A program made the position numbers and the translations under genes. The notes under the pieces are model-generated. The model worked only from the letters and a program-made list of their open reading frames with translations. It was not told where the DNA came from and ran no database searches. A stretch of 28,112 nt of DNA, taken from NCBI GenBank assembly GCA_033557685.1, contig JAWQRN010000590.1:1-28112 (forward strand). Direction: 5' to 3'. Source of the DNA: Sperchopsis tessellata (lineage: Eukaryota > Arthropoda > Insecta > Coleoptera > Hydrophilidae). Positions 1-10,128 of the stretch are shown here, in pieces; positions within the stretch are counted from its first letter, which is position 1; every line of letters starts with the position of its first letter.

Positions 1-2152
1 CGACATTTTTTTCTGCATCATAGGTTGTTGTTTCTAATAATTAAAAATATTCGTACTGTAACGTACGTATATGTAAAAAAAAACACGCGATTGTCTCCTA
101 CCGACATTTCGATGCCTGGCCAATCTATATAACCTGACACGGCTGAAGCATAATAATATATATAAGTCACAAATTATCACAAAAAATACAAAAAATTAAC
201 TAAGAAGTAGTTAATTACACTTTAGCAGATGAGGAATTTGCTTCTGCGAGATGCAGTTTTGAACGTACTCACTCAACTATTATTACGTTTGATTATTTGA
301 ATCTATTGGAATAAGCACGTTTATAACCGTTTTCTATCTACCATGACACGCGTTTTTGTAAATATGTTTGAAAATGTTCCAATGCATAAGGTTTCGGAGC
401 GACTCTGAAGATAGTTAAGGATATAACAAATATATAGAACCAAATAATCGGAAGTTGGAAATATGTCGGTCAGTTTCAAAAATAAGTTTGTTATTTTAGA
501 GACGAACTAACCAATTTATTAAATAAAAACAACGTAAAAACATATAAGTTGTAATATAGTAACACTGAAACAAAACCAACATTCTTCTAAACTTGTCACA
601 TAATAATTATGTATACGTTAATAAGTTAATTAGTTCGATTTAAACAAAATTTAAATTTGTTTTAGTTGTATTATTTTAAAATCACAAAGTTAAAAAATGT
701 TAATGTTTGATCTGGGAGAAGCCAAGTATTGGAAAATACTTTGAATATTTTTTTCTAACACGTAGCTGGTTTGTCATGCCACCAGAAATGCAACTTTGTT
801 TTGGTACATATATGTCATATATCGACCTGGCTCCAAAAGTGATTGAAAAAATAAGACTGATAGACTAAATATTGACGTCAATAGAGCGTCATCAGTTAAT
901 AGCATGGAATGTTGCATGTGTAAGTGTGATTATGCCTATTCTTATTAAAATACAAGTATATGTTTATCTTCCAGTGTGTGCATACTTTCTGAAGTTGTTT
1001 CAATCAGTGTTATTTTCAGGATAATTACCAAACCTAAAACTTAATGATACTTCGAACTTTAAGGAAACAGCTGTAATCTCAAAAGATTTAGCGGCAATGA
1101 TAAAGCTAATTTTTGTTATATTGTATAACATCTGGGTATAACGCGTCGGATAGAAAACTTGCTTGGCTTTGCACGAACTTTAAAAACTTATTAGGGATGA
1201 TGCTCACTCCTGTATATAATTTAAAGAAGGATAATAATTAATACATCGTTGACCTCTTTTAAAATAGAAAACTTTTAGCGAGTCCCAAACTTGTTAGAAA
1301 CGTAAACACCGACGTAAAAGTATAATAAAGGCATAATTCCCACCAACTTGCGCCCGTGTTTAATAACATTTCCGGGCTTTAAAACTTCATTAAAACATGT
1401 AAACAAATATAAAAGTTGCCTTACAGTTGCAACCAAGACGCATTAAAACAGTTTTGCGATGTGTTACTAGGTATACCTGCACGTTGGAGCTCATGATTTT
1501 TTAGTATTCCCTGGTTCTGGACTTATTATTGTTAAATAACCTTGTGTAAAAGTGCACAGGTAATGTTTTTCACTGTTTTCAATTCCATTCAGACAACAAA
1601 AAGTTTCATTTAACATTAAATTGTAACAAACTATTTTTAACTTAGAATGTTTATTTATAATTTAATAATCAACTATAATGCACGCTATGTAAGCAGGTTT
1701 AAATTGTATAAATCAAATCACAAAAGACGGAATATAATCCGACTTTTCCAGTGGACACCGTCTTTCTCTTATAATCCTGTTACATTCGTATGATACATTT
1801 TTGATTTATACCATAAATGTATGCTTTATATGTATAGATATACAGAATGGGTCGCCTAGGATGGTTTATTATATAGCTCCTAAACCAGTATAGATAAAGT
1901 AAACGGTTAAGTAATAATAATAAAGTTGCTTATTTTATTAAGGGCTATAATGTAGAATTATTTTCATTATACAAGTATTCTGTTATTATATCACAATATT
2001 TTTTATTAGAATACCTTACATATTTTTAGAATTCGCTATAGAATGGTATTTTTTTATAGTTATTAATCGTTTTTACCAAGAAATTCATAGTAGTAAGTGG
2101 GAATACTATTATATCGGCTGGTCGTTTTAAATTCTGATTACTGCCCACAAGC
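1..2152. other. AT-rich non-coding stretch, no gene seen
   Basis: No open frame of useful length and no convincing acceptor-exon-donor triplet was found on either strand. A possible donor near 1556 (cacag followed by gtaatg) has only closed frames before it. A 13-base string, cagtggacaccgt, at 1749-1761 recurs at 10122-10134 beside the foldback element, so part of this stretch may be old repeat. The stretch is either intergenic or the 5' part of a long intron of the gene whose exons appear from 5756 onward. Confidence 0.6.
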
Positions 2153-2330
2153 TGTCCAAAAACTTAACATGAATTCGAAGAATTTAAAATGGTCGTAGCT
2201 TATGTTTTTCAAATGGTACGCCCTATATATTAGTATTTCATTTAATTCATCGAATAATTCTCCTTATATTATTTTGCACATATGCTATACCTAAAATCGA
2301 TAGTTTTCAAAATATTTTATGCTTTTCAAA
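2153..2330 (+). repeat. Left terminal inverted repeat of the mariner-like element
   Basis: It aligns along its whole length with the reverse complement of 3351-3525. Identical blocks include ttaaaatggtcgta near the outer end, aattctccttat in the middle, and the 18-base ttttcaaaatattttatg at 2304-2321, whose complement is at 3360-3377. Small indels and substitutions separate the blocks, so the repeat is old. Confidence 0.85.
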
Positions 2331-2512
2331 ATTGAATGTTTGTAATCACTTTTCTTTGAAACAAAAGAAGTCATGATACAAAATCACCTTAAACAAAACG
2401 TCAAATTGCTGCATTTCAAGGTCTCCGAGTACGGTTCGGGATAATAGAAAAGATAGATTATGAAAAGTGACAACATGCAAGATGTGGAGCTAACAAAGAA
2501 ACTGAATTAAAT

Positions 2513-3306
2513 GTGCTTCTACATGTTGTTGAAGTCCTCTATAAGAGCACACTTGGATCCCAATGGAATGTAAGTCAAACTTATATTAATCGGATACTAC
2601 GAAAAACAGATTTCACCCGTAACTTTCCAGCAGCTTCAAGTGCTAACCCCAAGTGGATACAGAATGTCTTTAAGATGAAGCAATCCTTACAAACTTTATT
2701 TTGTTTACAGGCCAAGCGATTTTTGATAGTAAAGTTTTTGTAAATGGGCATAATTTCATTATTATACCAATAGAAAACCCCGACCATTTTAGGCAGATAA
2801 ATCATCAACATCGATGGTCGATCAATTTCGGGGGAGTAATAATTGAAAATTATGTGTTGGGTCTCCATTTTTTTAATGATGTAATAAACGGCGAGGTGTT
2901 CCTAGAGTTTTTACGAAACTCGCTTCAAGATATTCTTTATGACATACCACTTGCTGCCACAAGAAAAATATGGTTTCAACAAGATTGTGCCCCACATACT
3001 GTTGGCAGGGAAGAGCGTGATTTTTTAAACATAGAATTTCCGCAGAAATGGATTGGGAGGGAAGGTTGTATACATTGGCCAGCGAGATCTTCTGACCTTA
3101 TTACAATGGATTTATTTTTATGGAGGTATATAAAAGTAAATGTATACGAAACAGACCCCACCACCCGAGGAGATATGGAAAGGAGAATACAAGTAGCATT
3201 TAGAGAAATTAAGTGGAAAATGCTTGAAGATGCGAACTCCTCATTTTTAAAGAGAGTAAGAATGTGTATATCGGAAAATGGGGGAAACATTGAACACCTT
3301 GTTTAA
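2513..3306 (+). pseudogene. Mariner-like transposase, frameshifted, DD41D-type spacing
   Basis: This DDE/D transposase would cut and rejoin the element's ends. The N-terminal part is in one frame (2513 to about 2700) and includes an HTH-like stretch reading NVSQTYINRILRK. The catalytic part continues in another frame (2701-3306, 201 residues, no ATG), so there is at least one frameshift near 2700. In the second frame, FTGQAIF occupies the place where relatives have FTDEA-F, so the first catalytic Asp is Gly (codon 2710-2712). The second Asp is in FQQD (codon 2983-2985) and the third in the SDLITMD segment (codon 3109-3111). Exactly 41 residues lie between them, which is the spacing reported for the rosa (DD41D) clade. 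WIGREG and WPARSSD match the family pattern WIGRGG...WPARSPD. The frame stops at 3306, just before the right inverted repeat. Family assignment is firm; the clade is inferred from spacing alone. Confidence 0.85.
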
Positions 3307-3350
3307 TATATTTTAGTATTGTATTTTTGTTATCGTGTTTCAGTATTTTA

Positions 3351-3525
3351 TTTGAAAAACATAAAATATTTTGAAAAGTATCAATTTTAAGTATAGTACA
3401 TGCTTCAAATAAAATAAGGAGAATTGTTCGTAGAACCAAATAAATTAATAATATATAGATGTACTATTTAAAAAAAAAAATAAGTTACGACCATTTTAAG
3501 CTATTTGAATTTATGTTTCTGGACA
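3351..3525 (-). repeat. Right terminal inverted repeat of the mariner-like element
   Basis: Reverse-complement partner of 2153-2330; it begins 44 bases after the transposase stop. It contains an A-run at about 3470-3480 that matches a T-rich patch in the left repeat. The outer end reads tttctggaca and is followed by tta. Confidence 0.85.
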
Positions 3526-5755
3526 TTAATAAATTGCAACTTTTGTATTTAACCTTTTATTCTATATCTACTGTATTATGGCTACAGAAAAATCCATCTT
3601 AGGTGACTCCCTGTTTGTGTGATTTATACATTTAACATCTACTTAGCTGATGTGTGCTCAAGTTTGTTACTTTTTATAATTTACACGAAAAATCAATATT
3701 GCATATTTATATACGACGTCTTCGTCAATAACAAATTCCATTTTATGGAAAGGTTGTCCAGTTAAACAGTTTAAACCTATATAAAACTTGAAACATGACC
3801 AATTGTTTTAAAACGTAACTAGCCTTAGAAAAATCGCTGTACCAAGAAGAATTATGTGTCACGTTAAAAGGCCACATATCCTAAACCTACGATATTACAC
3901 GTTCAGTTAAAAAATCGTTCATTCCTATTTCTGGGCATATGAAATAAAAATTATCCTTCAAATTACCAGATTATATACAGAATAGTTAGTTGTTGTCATT
4001 ATTTTCTAGTAAAAATGCCTACTATTTACAGCACAAAAAATAAGCCCATTGGCTTAACGTTGGTTTTGACAATCTATATCGGTTTTGATATATTTCGTAT
4101 TTAATCGGTCTAACTTCACGTTTATAAAAATGTAAGTTAATGCATATTTAATCGATAACGTCGTTTATCATGTATTTCTCTGGTCGTTTTAATGAAAACA
4201 ATTAATTGTCAAAGTTGACAATTGATGCTTAGATCATAACTAACTGGTATGTCTCTCTAACATAACCAAAACCAACAATTCTGACTATTACAATCACTGT
4301 CAAACTTGACAATTGAGCCCTGTTTCATGCCCTACTCACTGGAATCCAGAAATTCACAAAGTACACCCACCAATCATGCTAACTGTATTTAAAATGGCTA
4401 TGTTCCTAGTTATTATATTAGTATTTGATAAGCATGCCTGTATTTTAATTTTATTGTTATTATTGTTATATTAAATGGAGTATATCATATGTTTCTATCT
4501 TTGATTATTCGTTACGACATAACTTAATATCTTTTGACCACGTGCATCTCATATGATCTTTCTGCCGTATTTCCAGGATTCTATTTATTATTCCACCATT
4601 TTGTTTATAAATTACTTCTTACTTTTTTCCTAAATGATTTACATAATACTTCACTTTATTTTATTTTAATTTTTATGTTATTTTCTTATCTTATACTTCA
4701 CTATTTCGACATTTACTTGCTGCATTTGCACAGTTAATGATCTTTAATTTTATCATTACATCCATTTTTTTAGTTTGAATATAAAGCCGAGGAATTCCGA
4801 TTACTTTAGGTAGTGTTTTAATGGATTGGCTTTGAGGGAGTTTTGGCACTTACGTAGACAATAGTCTGAAGGTTTACGCATATGCAACTTATGTAATTAA
4901 AACCAACTTTAATTATTACAGTCTGAAAGCATATATAAAAATATTATTGGTATGATAAAATACCATTACAACATTTCCTGTGGACGAATTTTGATATTAT
5001 TATTAAACAGGATTTCTTTTGAGACGAGTACCACTGGAATTATTTTTTTCTGTTTCTTCTGGTTCAAACCTTATTTTCCTCCGACCGTACTAATTATAGA
5101 TATGTATAATTAAGTTTATTGTTTCGAAGCAACCATGATAATAGTTGATCAACTAGTACCAGAGCAAAACCGATTTCCTATCCGTAAATTGATTCACGTA
5201 TGAATTACAAGATTATGCTTTTAAAAAATGTAACATAGATAACATATGGAAAACGAAAATTGCGGAATAAAGACAATAATAGTATGTGAGATGATTACTT
5301 ATAATATATTCTTACAAACAAATACTTGAAAACTTGGTTTGTGGCAGTAGTAAATATTAATTAAAATTAATGAATACAATTAGTCATCTCCTTGTAACAT
5401 TATTTTATAGAAATAACGCTCGAGTTATTTTCCTTGTGTTTCATTGCTATCTTATTTTAACAAAAATCATTGTACTAAATATAATTTGCAGTTGACAAGA
5501 AAATTAGACACCTGATTAGATGTAAAATTTTTTCGGTTTTATAATTTTGGCACACAAGTTTTGTCCTGTTATTGCACCTTATTAATTATTAATTTTACTG
5601 CTGTGATGAATTCATATACTATTTGAAATTTTTCATAATTAATGTTTGTTCATTAGTTAATTTAACTAACTATGACCATAAATTGTCTCATATACAAGCT
5701 GTCATCTCCAAGAACAAAACATCATTACAATAATAATTATCTCTTTATTTTGCAG
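3526..5755. other. Non-coding stretch upstream of the 56-nt exon
   Basis: AT-rich sequence with only short, compositionally biased open frames. One at 4534-4737 is nearly all Phe, Leu, Ile and Tyr and lacks an ATG start. If the gene's upstream exons lie before the window, this is intron. A pair of TTGACA palindromes at 4204-4311 is listed separately. Confidence 0.55.
4204..4311. repeat. Two TGTCAA-NN-TTGACA palindromes about 94 bp apart
   Basis: The first copy (4204-4223) is a perfect palindrome, aattgtcaa-ag-ttgacaatt. The second (4298-4311) is tgtcaa-ac-ttgaca. Both are followed by attga, so the two sites also match each other in direct orientation. Function is unknown; they could be the two ends of a small inserted element. 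Confidence 0.5.
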
Positions 5756-5811
5756 TTGCGGCCTAATAAATGGAAGTCGGATTCACATCTCGAAGATAAG
5801 CAGGTCAACAG
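5756..5811 (+). CDS. Internal coding exon (56 nt) of the gene ending at 13581
   Basis: It is preceded by a strong acceptor (ctctttattttgcag, AG at 5754-5755) and followed by a consensus donor (CAG|GTGAGT, GT at 5812). Read from its first base it is open for 18 codons (LRPNKWKSDSHLEDKQVN) and ends with two bases, AG, that is, in phase 2. The long exon at 12162 starts in exactly that phase: AG + A makes Arg, giving ...QVN-R-YQVTPK.... A second frame is also open (C G L I N G...) but ends in phase 1 and does not fit. The hydrophilic, charged sequence resembles a juxtamembrane or linker segment; I do not recognise the protein. The preceding exon must end in phase 0 and was not found in the window. 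Confidence 0.65.
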
Positions 5812-5853
5812 GTGAGTCATTACGTATTGCTCATTGTTCTTCAATCTTCACAG

Positions 5854-5965
5854 AGACGGTGCTGATGATTTTTGTGTAGAAGTATGTAGAGCCGAACCGT
5901 CAGATAACTTTATCTGGTTAATGCCTGGACATCCAACAGTGCAGCAGCCGCTGTACGAGATATGA
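5854..5965 (+). CDS. Candidate alternative terminal exon, short C-terminus ending LYEI
   Basis: After the 56-nt exon there is a possible 42-nt intron (5812-5853) starting gtgagt and ending ttcttcaatcttcacag. The exon after it takes the phase-2 AG, completes Arg, and continues for 36 codons to TGA (5963-5965). The residues start DGADDFCVEV and end QQPLYEI; in between are two Cys, one Trp and the stretch NFIWLMPGHP. Composition is less AT-rich and more protein-like than its surroundings. The final Y-E-I fits the class II PDZ-ligand pattern (hydrophobic-x-hydrophobic-COOH), which is inference only. Without this splice, the frame hits TGA directly after the donor (AGG TGA). A 42-nt intron is near the lower limit for insects, so a pseudo-exon remains possible. 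The first downstream AATAAA is at 6477. Confidence 0.45.
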
Positions 5966-6585
5966 ACCATATGTGCATGGCCAACCTAGATGTCCAACTT
6001 TCCGTGTCTGTTCACTGTTACATGGTCATCGAGTACTCTGAAAATTATAAATCAACTATTATGTATGCGCATCTCATCAGGAATTGCCAGTTTTCACTTT
6101 TTCGTTTATTCCAGGAAATTATGCATTTTGTAACGGTTTTGTCTTCTAACATTGCTCGATTTTTATGGACAGTGCTTTCAGTTGACTGCCGTAAGTTGAG
6201 TTATTTTCCTTTGGATCATTGAATGGTCTCTGCATAAACATGTGTAAAATTGGATTAGAATTTTTACGCAATTTACTATTTGTAACCACAATTGTAATAG
6301 TAAATATTTTACTTGAGCAATGTAAATGTATTTACACTCAGTACAACAATATATTTAAAGGTTTGTGTTAAAAATAAGATCTCACTGCAACAGTTTCCAT
6401 CTGGTAAACAGTATAAAGCATCTTTCTACTCATAGTATTGCGAATTTTACAAACTTGTAGTTTAATCGTAATCGTAAATAAAACTATTTAGATAAATATT
6501 TTTTACTACATGAAAAGCAAACATTCTGAATTGATAAAATATATTGGAGTTAACTCAGTGCGTAGACTTCCACGGACACAGTAAA
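5966..6585. other. Possible 3' UTR of the short isoform, then intron
   Basis: If 5854-5965 is a true last exon, its 3' UTR would run from 5966 to about 6500, after the AATAAA at 6477-6482. An open frame at 5962-6222 (86 codons) is in a different frame from the exon and has no recognisable domain; I treat it as chance. On the long isoform all of this is intronic. Confidence 0.4.
6477..6482 (+). promoter_or_regulatory. Candidate poly(A) signal for the short isoform
   Basis: An exact AATAAA hexamer lies about 510 bases after the TGA of the candidate short-isoform exon. The hexamer is common in AT-rich DNA, so its only support is its position. Confidence 0.25.
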
Positions 6586-6917
6586 CCGTGTGTTGGCTTT
6601 TGTTTTTTCCGAAGTTTCGTCTACCGTTGTAGGGGACATTATCAAGACATGTAGCTCTTAAAAGTGCTAATTATAGATTGTCATGTAATTCTGAAAAGAA
6701 CTAGATGTAGGTACCGACCAGCTCTAAAAAGTGTTAATATTAGAATAACATGTAGGTCTCAAAAGTGCTAATCAAGAAATAAGCTGGTCGGCAACAACAT
6801 CTAGCACTTTCTAGAGCTACATGGCAATCTATAATTAGCAGTTTGACGAGCTACATGTCTTGATAATGTCCCCTACAAAGGTGGACGAAACGTCGGATAA
6901 AAAAAGGCAACACACGG
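6586..6917. repeat. Foldback (palindromic) element with hammerhead-like core in each arm
   Basis: The left arm (6586-6724) and right arm (6783-6917) are inverted copies of each other, separated by a 58-bp loop, so the single strand would fold into a hairpin of about 135 bp. The outer ends read ccgtgtgttggc and ggcaacacacgg. Each arm carries the motif cttgataatgtcccctac followed by ggacgaaac (right arm about 6858-6892, + strand; left arm on the - strand). This resembles the CUGAUGA / stem II / GAAA core of hammerhead ribozymes found in Penelope-like terminal repeats, with changes in the first box. Degenerate direct copies of agctcttaaaagtgctaat occur near 6653, 6720 and 6756. No coding capacity. 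It is probably a non-autonomous or tail-to-tail remnant of a retroelement. Confidence 0.75.
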
Positions 6918-7540
6918 CTATCTCCCGAAAAACTTAAAAATATATTGGACTAACTTAAAAGGTTAAAGTTATTAGTTTTTTATATCATGGTTTTAGCCGA
7001 ATTTGCAGTAGAAGAATTTACATAGATACCTTATTGACTTATAATAATTCGAAATATCTAGTATTCTAAACATTATCATTTAATTTGATTAGTAACTGAA
7101 TATTAAGTACTAAATATCGCCGCCTATTTCTTGTTATCCGTGTTTTACTCTAATATTCGCTTTTCTCACTGTTTATCTTCAAATTCTAAACTTTACAATA
7201 CTAAAATATATCTTTTCACTGAATATACTGAAAATCCAGATATAAGAATCAATTTTAATATTTAATTTACCAAATTCATATAAAAAAAAACATTGATGAC
7301 AATTTAATTATATAAGTGTACAATTTTATTGACAATTCTCTTGACATATTATTATCATTATTACTATTGTTTGGTATCGAAATTCCGAAAACCACCAGCT
7401 AAGAGGAAAATGTAAAATTATCACCCTACTTATTTCATCCTCAAAATAGTTTTTTTTCTCACAATTTCATAAACCTACAGTTTCAATAAGAAACTTAAAA
7501 AAATAATTCCAAACATCTATTTCATTTTCTATTTGTAGGT
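6918..7540. other. Intronic AT-rich stretch, nothing recognised
   Basis: No open frame, repeat arm or RNA-like structure stood out. It lies inside the 6.35-kb intron of the + strand gene. Confidence 0.5.
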
Positions 7541-8035
7541 CTAATCATGTTTAGCTAATAATTCGTTTATTTTGATTTTATTTTTGTTTCTATCCCATGT
7601 ATATTTAATTTCTAGTTTTATGATTTTGAATGATAATTTTAATTTTGATTGAAAATATTGTTTGGTAATGGCTGAGTAATGGGGCGCAGAGAAATATAAC
7701 ATTTGGCTATACTTTTTATAGAAATACTTAGTACTCGAGAGGACACAGTCCTGCGCTAGTTTTAAAGTAAAGGGAATAATCAGGCTACTACTAATAATAA
7801 TAATATAACTACTCCAGGCAACACTACAACTATTTCGAATCAATACAATTTTATTTGTTATGTTGAGGGCAAACACTATCTGCCTAACCGATTGAACTAG
7901 ATGTAAGCAGTGAATTAAAAATTGTTTCAATATAAACCTTTTTTTATGTACGATCTCGCTTACAACACCAATGGATGCACCGATATTTTTTGATGCAACA
8001 TTTACAAGTATTACATAAGTAAAGAATTGAATCAT
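7541..8035 (-). CDS. Unrecognised 164-codon ORF nested in the intron
   Basis: An ATG-initiated frame runs on the - strand for 164 codons, which is long for this base composition. A TAA lies directly before the ATG, so the frame does not extend upstream unless spliced; a possible acceptor (ttcatag) ends about 7 bases before the ATG. Residues about 1-28 and 75-95 are hydrophobic (the latter reads SYIIIISSSLIIPFTLKL), suggesting one or two membrane segments. The last 40 residues are Lys-rich. I do not recognise a family. A decayed insect chemoreceptor exon or chance are both possible, but the C-terminal TYxxxxxQF signature of gustatory receptors is absent. Confidence 0.2.
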   Translation of the reverse strand: MIQFFTYVILVNVASKNIGASIGVVSEIVHKKRFILKQFLIHCLHLVQSVRQIVFALNITNKIVLIRNSCSVAWSSYIIIISSSLIIPFTLKLAQDCVLSSTKYFYKKYSQMLYFSAPHYSAITKQYFQSKLKLSFKIIKLEIKYTWDRNKNKIKINELLAKHD

Positions 8036-8277
8036 TTATTAACTATGAATTAAAACAAAACGTATTATATTGAATTTGAATCTATTGGAGAAAGTATCAG
8101 TAGACCTCTCGAATTAAAGATACATAGACGTATTTACTTGCCAGCAATGTGACTATCCATGTATGCATTATATTTATGTGACATAAGTACTAGATACTTT
8201 AAGATTACATGAAAGTTGATAAATTATCATTAAAAAGCAACAAGCACTCCACCAAGTTCTAGAAAGATGAAAAGTTC

Positions 8278-9743
8278 AGTTAAAATACATAGATAAAGGG
8301 ACTTAGAAAATTGTAACATACATGGCTATCAATGGCACCCACATGCACACACAAAAGTGGAAAGTAGACAAAGGCGACACCACTTATCCACGACATCAAA
8401 ATGGTGGATGGAGAAGACAGATCATCGAATCCATAGGGTCATAAGAGGAGGACAGATAGATTTACAAATATTCCGCTAAATTGAGCCTACGACCATAATC
8501 AAACATATGTATGATGTGTAAGTTTCCCAGATCAGGTACGTGCTCAGACTCATGAACATAAGTAATGTAGCTGAAAGTGGCTATCTTTTTTTATGAAGCT
8601 CTTGGGTTCTTTATAGCGGATAGAAATATATCTATTAGACTCTCAAACGTAGTTACTCCGAATTTATAAACTGGATGTAAACTCCGCAATGCGACCCAGA
8701 AAATTCAATGCCATATTCTTTTCAACCTCCAAAATATTTTTATGAGTGTTGAGCACTTGAAAAAGCTCAGGCACTGTTTGGTCAATCTCAGATATCAATC
8801 AGAATATATCGTACAGGTTTCACATCTTCCAAAGATGAGGGCTATGTTTCCATCCCATCGCTAAACCCCAGGGGAGAATATAAGAAATTGTTTAAAAGTA
8901 AAAAAATCTGCTTCAGGACAGCCTCCAAAACTCAGCCAAAAAGGCGGCCTCCACATCAGAAAAGTCAGACCACGAAAGCATATGTACGAGATAAATACAA
9001 TCACAATGAGAGATAAATATTAGAAACGCCAAAAGAAAGCATACGTAGAGCACTATCAGTAAAACCTAAAGATATAATATAAACCAAGACGATTTTTTCA
9101 CACAGTACCTACATTCACAATTTGGTACAGGCTGTAGTTTACTATGAAAAAATAGGAAAAGTCTGTGAGCATGAGATCCATATAGGATATCACAAATAAT
9201 ACCCCAATTTATGAATCTGAGGCAAAATCGAGGGTTGATATGAAAAATATCAGATCGTTTAAGAAAAACTACCATTATAATTATTTAAATGGGATTTGAA
9301 GCTACAAGAAAAGCATGTATAGTGCTCGTTTGAAATCAAAAAGAAAAACTTCAACCTTACTAAAGTACCCCAACCTGGACATAACAAGAACGCAGTACTT
9401 TTATAAACCTTGGATATAATGAGATCTTGATCAACAATCTTCTTTTCTTATGAAAGAAACAATTTTATCCGTTTTAACAATGTGGCAACCCAAAACTTGC
9501 AGCTTCTCATAAGGACAGTTAACTCACTCTTCAACCTCTGAAAAACAAATTCTATATGAATGACTATCTCCCTTGATGTCAATGTTATCTTCGGTGTTGA
9601 CATCTGATCCCTCTGAATACCGTTGATGAGTGTCGCGTCGTGTCGTATTTGTCTACTTTCCACTTTTGTGTGTGCATGTGGTTGTCATTGATAGTCACAT
9701 GTATGTTTACATTTTCTAAATTCCTTTGTATGTGTAATTTAAC
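8278..9743 (-). mobile_element. Penelope-like retroelement remnant with inverted terminal copies
   Basis: Two inverted copies of about 110 bp flank the region: 8278-8395, and 9640-9743 in reverse complement. They share long identical runs such as ccacatgcacacacaaaag and tggaaagtagacaaa. Between them, the - strand carries reverse-transcriptase motifs in the Penelope order. Penelope-like elements are known for repeats (pLTRs) that can lie in direct or inverted orientation. Just past the right copy, at 9758-9798, the + strand reads gcctgatgatgatgcc...aaatatattgtgg, resembling the hammerhead-containing end seen in many arthropod copies. Frameshifts and stops are frequent and the RT is shortened, so the element is dead. 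It lies inside the intron of the + strand gene, in antisense orientation. Confidence 0.7.
8670..9663 (-). pseudogene. Penelope-like reverse transcriptase, fragmented
   Basis: Reading down the - strand: an open frame at 9663-9448 (71 codons, MESRQIRHD...) begins within the right terminal copy. Next, LPQIHKLG at about 9221-9202 matches the conserved LPKIHK motif. Then comes AMGWKHSP near 8861-8840 (expected AMGSPLSP), and RYILID near 8810-8790 in place of the RYVDD catalytic motif. Finally LFQVLNTHKNILEVE and NMALNFLG lie at about 8773-8696, matching the LNxxHxNIxFTxExE...LxFLD segment that follows the RT core. The motifs are collinear but in different frames, and only about 150 codons separate LPQIHK from the last motif, fewer than in intact relatives. 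I saw no GIY-YIG endonuclease. The family call is good; the exact ends are estimates. Confidence 0.7.
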
Positions 9744-10128
9744 GGCGTTTTTAATCTTTTAGGAGCCTGATGATGATGCCTTACGCTTAAATATATTGTG
9801 GAAGAGAGCAGACTTACTTTTTATAGAGAAAATAGATTGGATTACAAAAATTGAATTTTTATGAACATGTGTTACTGCCTACTAAGAAACTATGACAGAT
9901 TATATTAAATTATAGATAGTTATGAAATATTTTGTCATTGGAAACCATTTATATTCATCTAACAGAGTCGATAAACCTTTATGGTATAGTTAATTGAGAT
10001 GTGGTTTCTTATGTGTTATTTTAAAATTTGATAAAATGAAATCTCCAGCAAGCGTCCACGTCATTATATTAAATACATAGATCAAATATGCATTGAATAA
10101 TTTAGGAACAAGCATAAATTGCAGTGGA
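9744..10128. other. Repeat-derived spacer between the Penelope remnant and the second foldback
   Basis: It begins with the hammerhead-like box (9758-9798). Pieces of the foldback loop recur here: 10061-10090 is a direct near-copy of 10381-10410, and 10013-10037 is an inverted copy of 10411-10435. No gene is seen. Confidence 0.5.

Larger units (their letters stand above)
2153..3525 (+). mobile_element. Tc1/mariner-superfamily element, near full length, inactive
   Basis: A 1.37-kb DNA transposon. It is bounded by inverted repeats starting tgtcc at the left and ending ggaca at the right, and it encloses a broken transposase frame on the + strand. A TA dinucleotide follows the right end (3527-3528), as expected for this superfamily, but the left flank reads ag rather than TA, so the left boundary has decayed or is off by a few bases. 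The length fits the 1.2-1.5 kb usual for mariner-like elements. The inverted repeats (~175 bp) are much longer than the ~30 bp of classical mariners and leave only about 1 kb of unique interior. Frameshift and active-site damage mean the copy is not autonomous. Confidence 0.85.

Noticed and set aside
85..140. Minus-strand string catcgaaatgtcggtagg as a third hammerhead or Penelope end
   Set aside because: Only the GAAA-like box is present; no convincing CUGAUGA box or stem II could be placed.
5962..6222. 86-codon plus-strand ORF
   Set aside because: It overlaps the end of the candidate short-isoform exon in another frame, has no recognisable domain, and sits in what would be 3' UTR.
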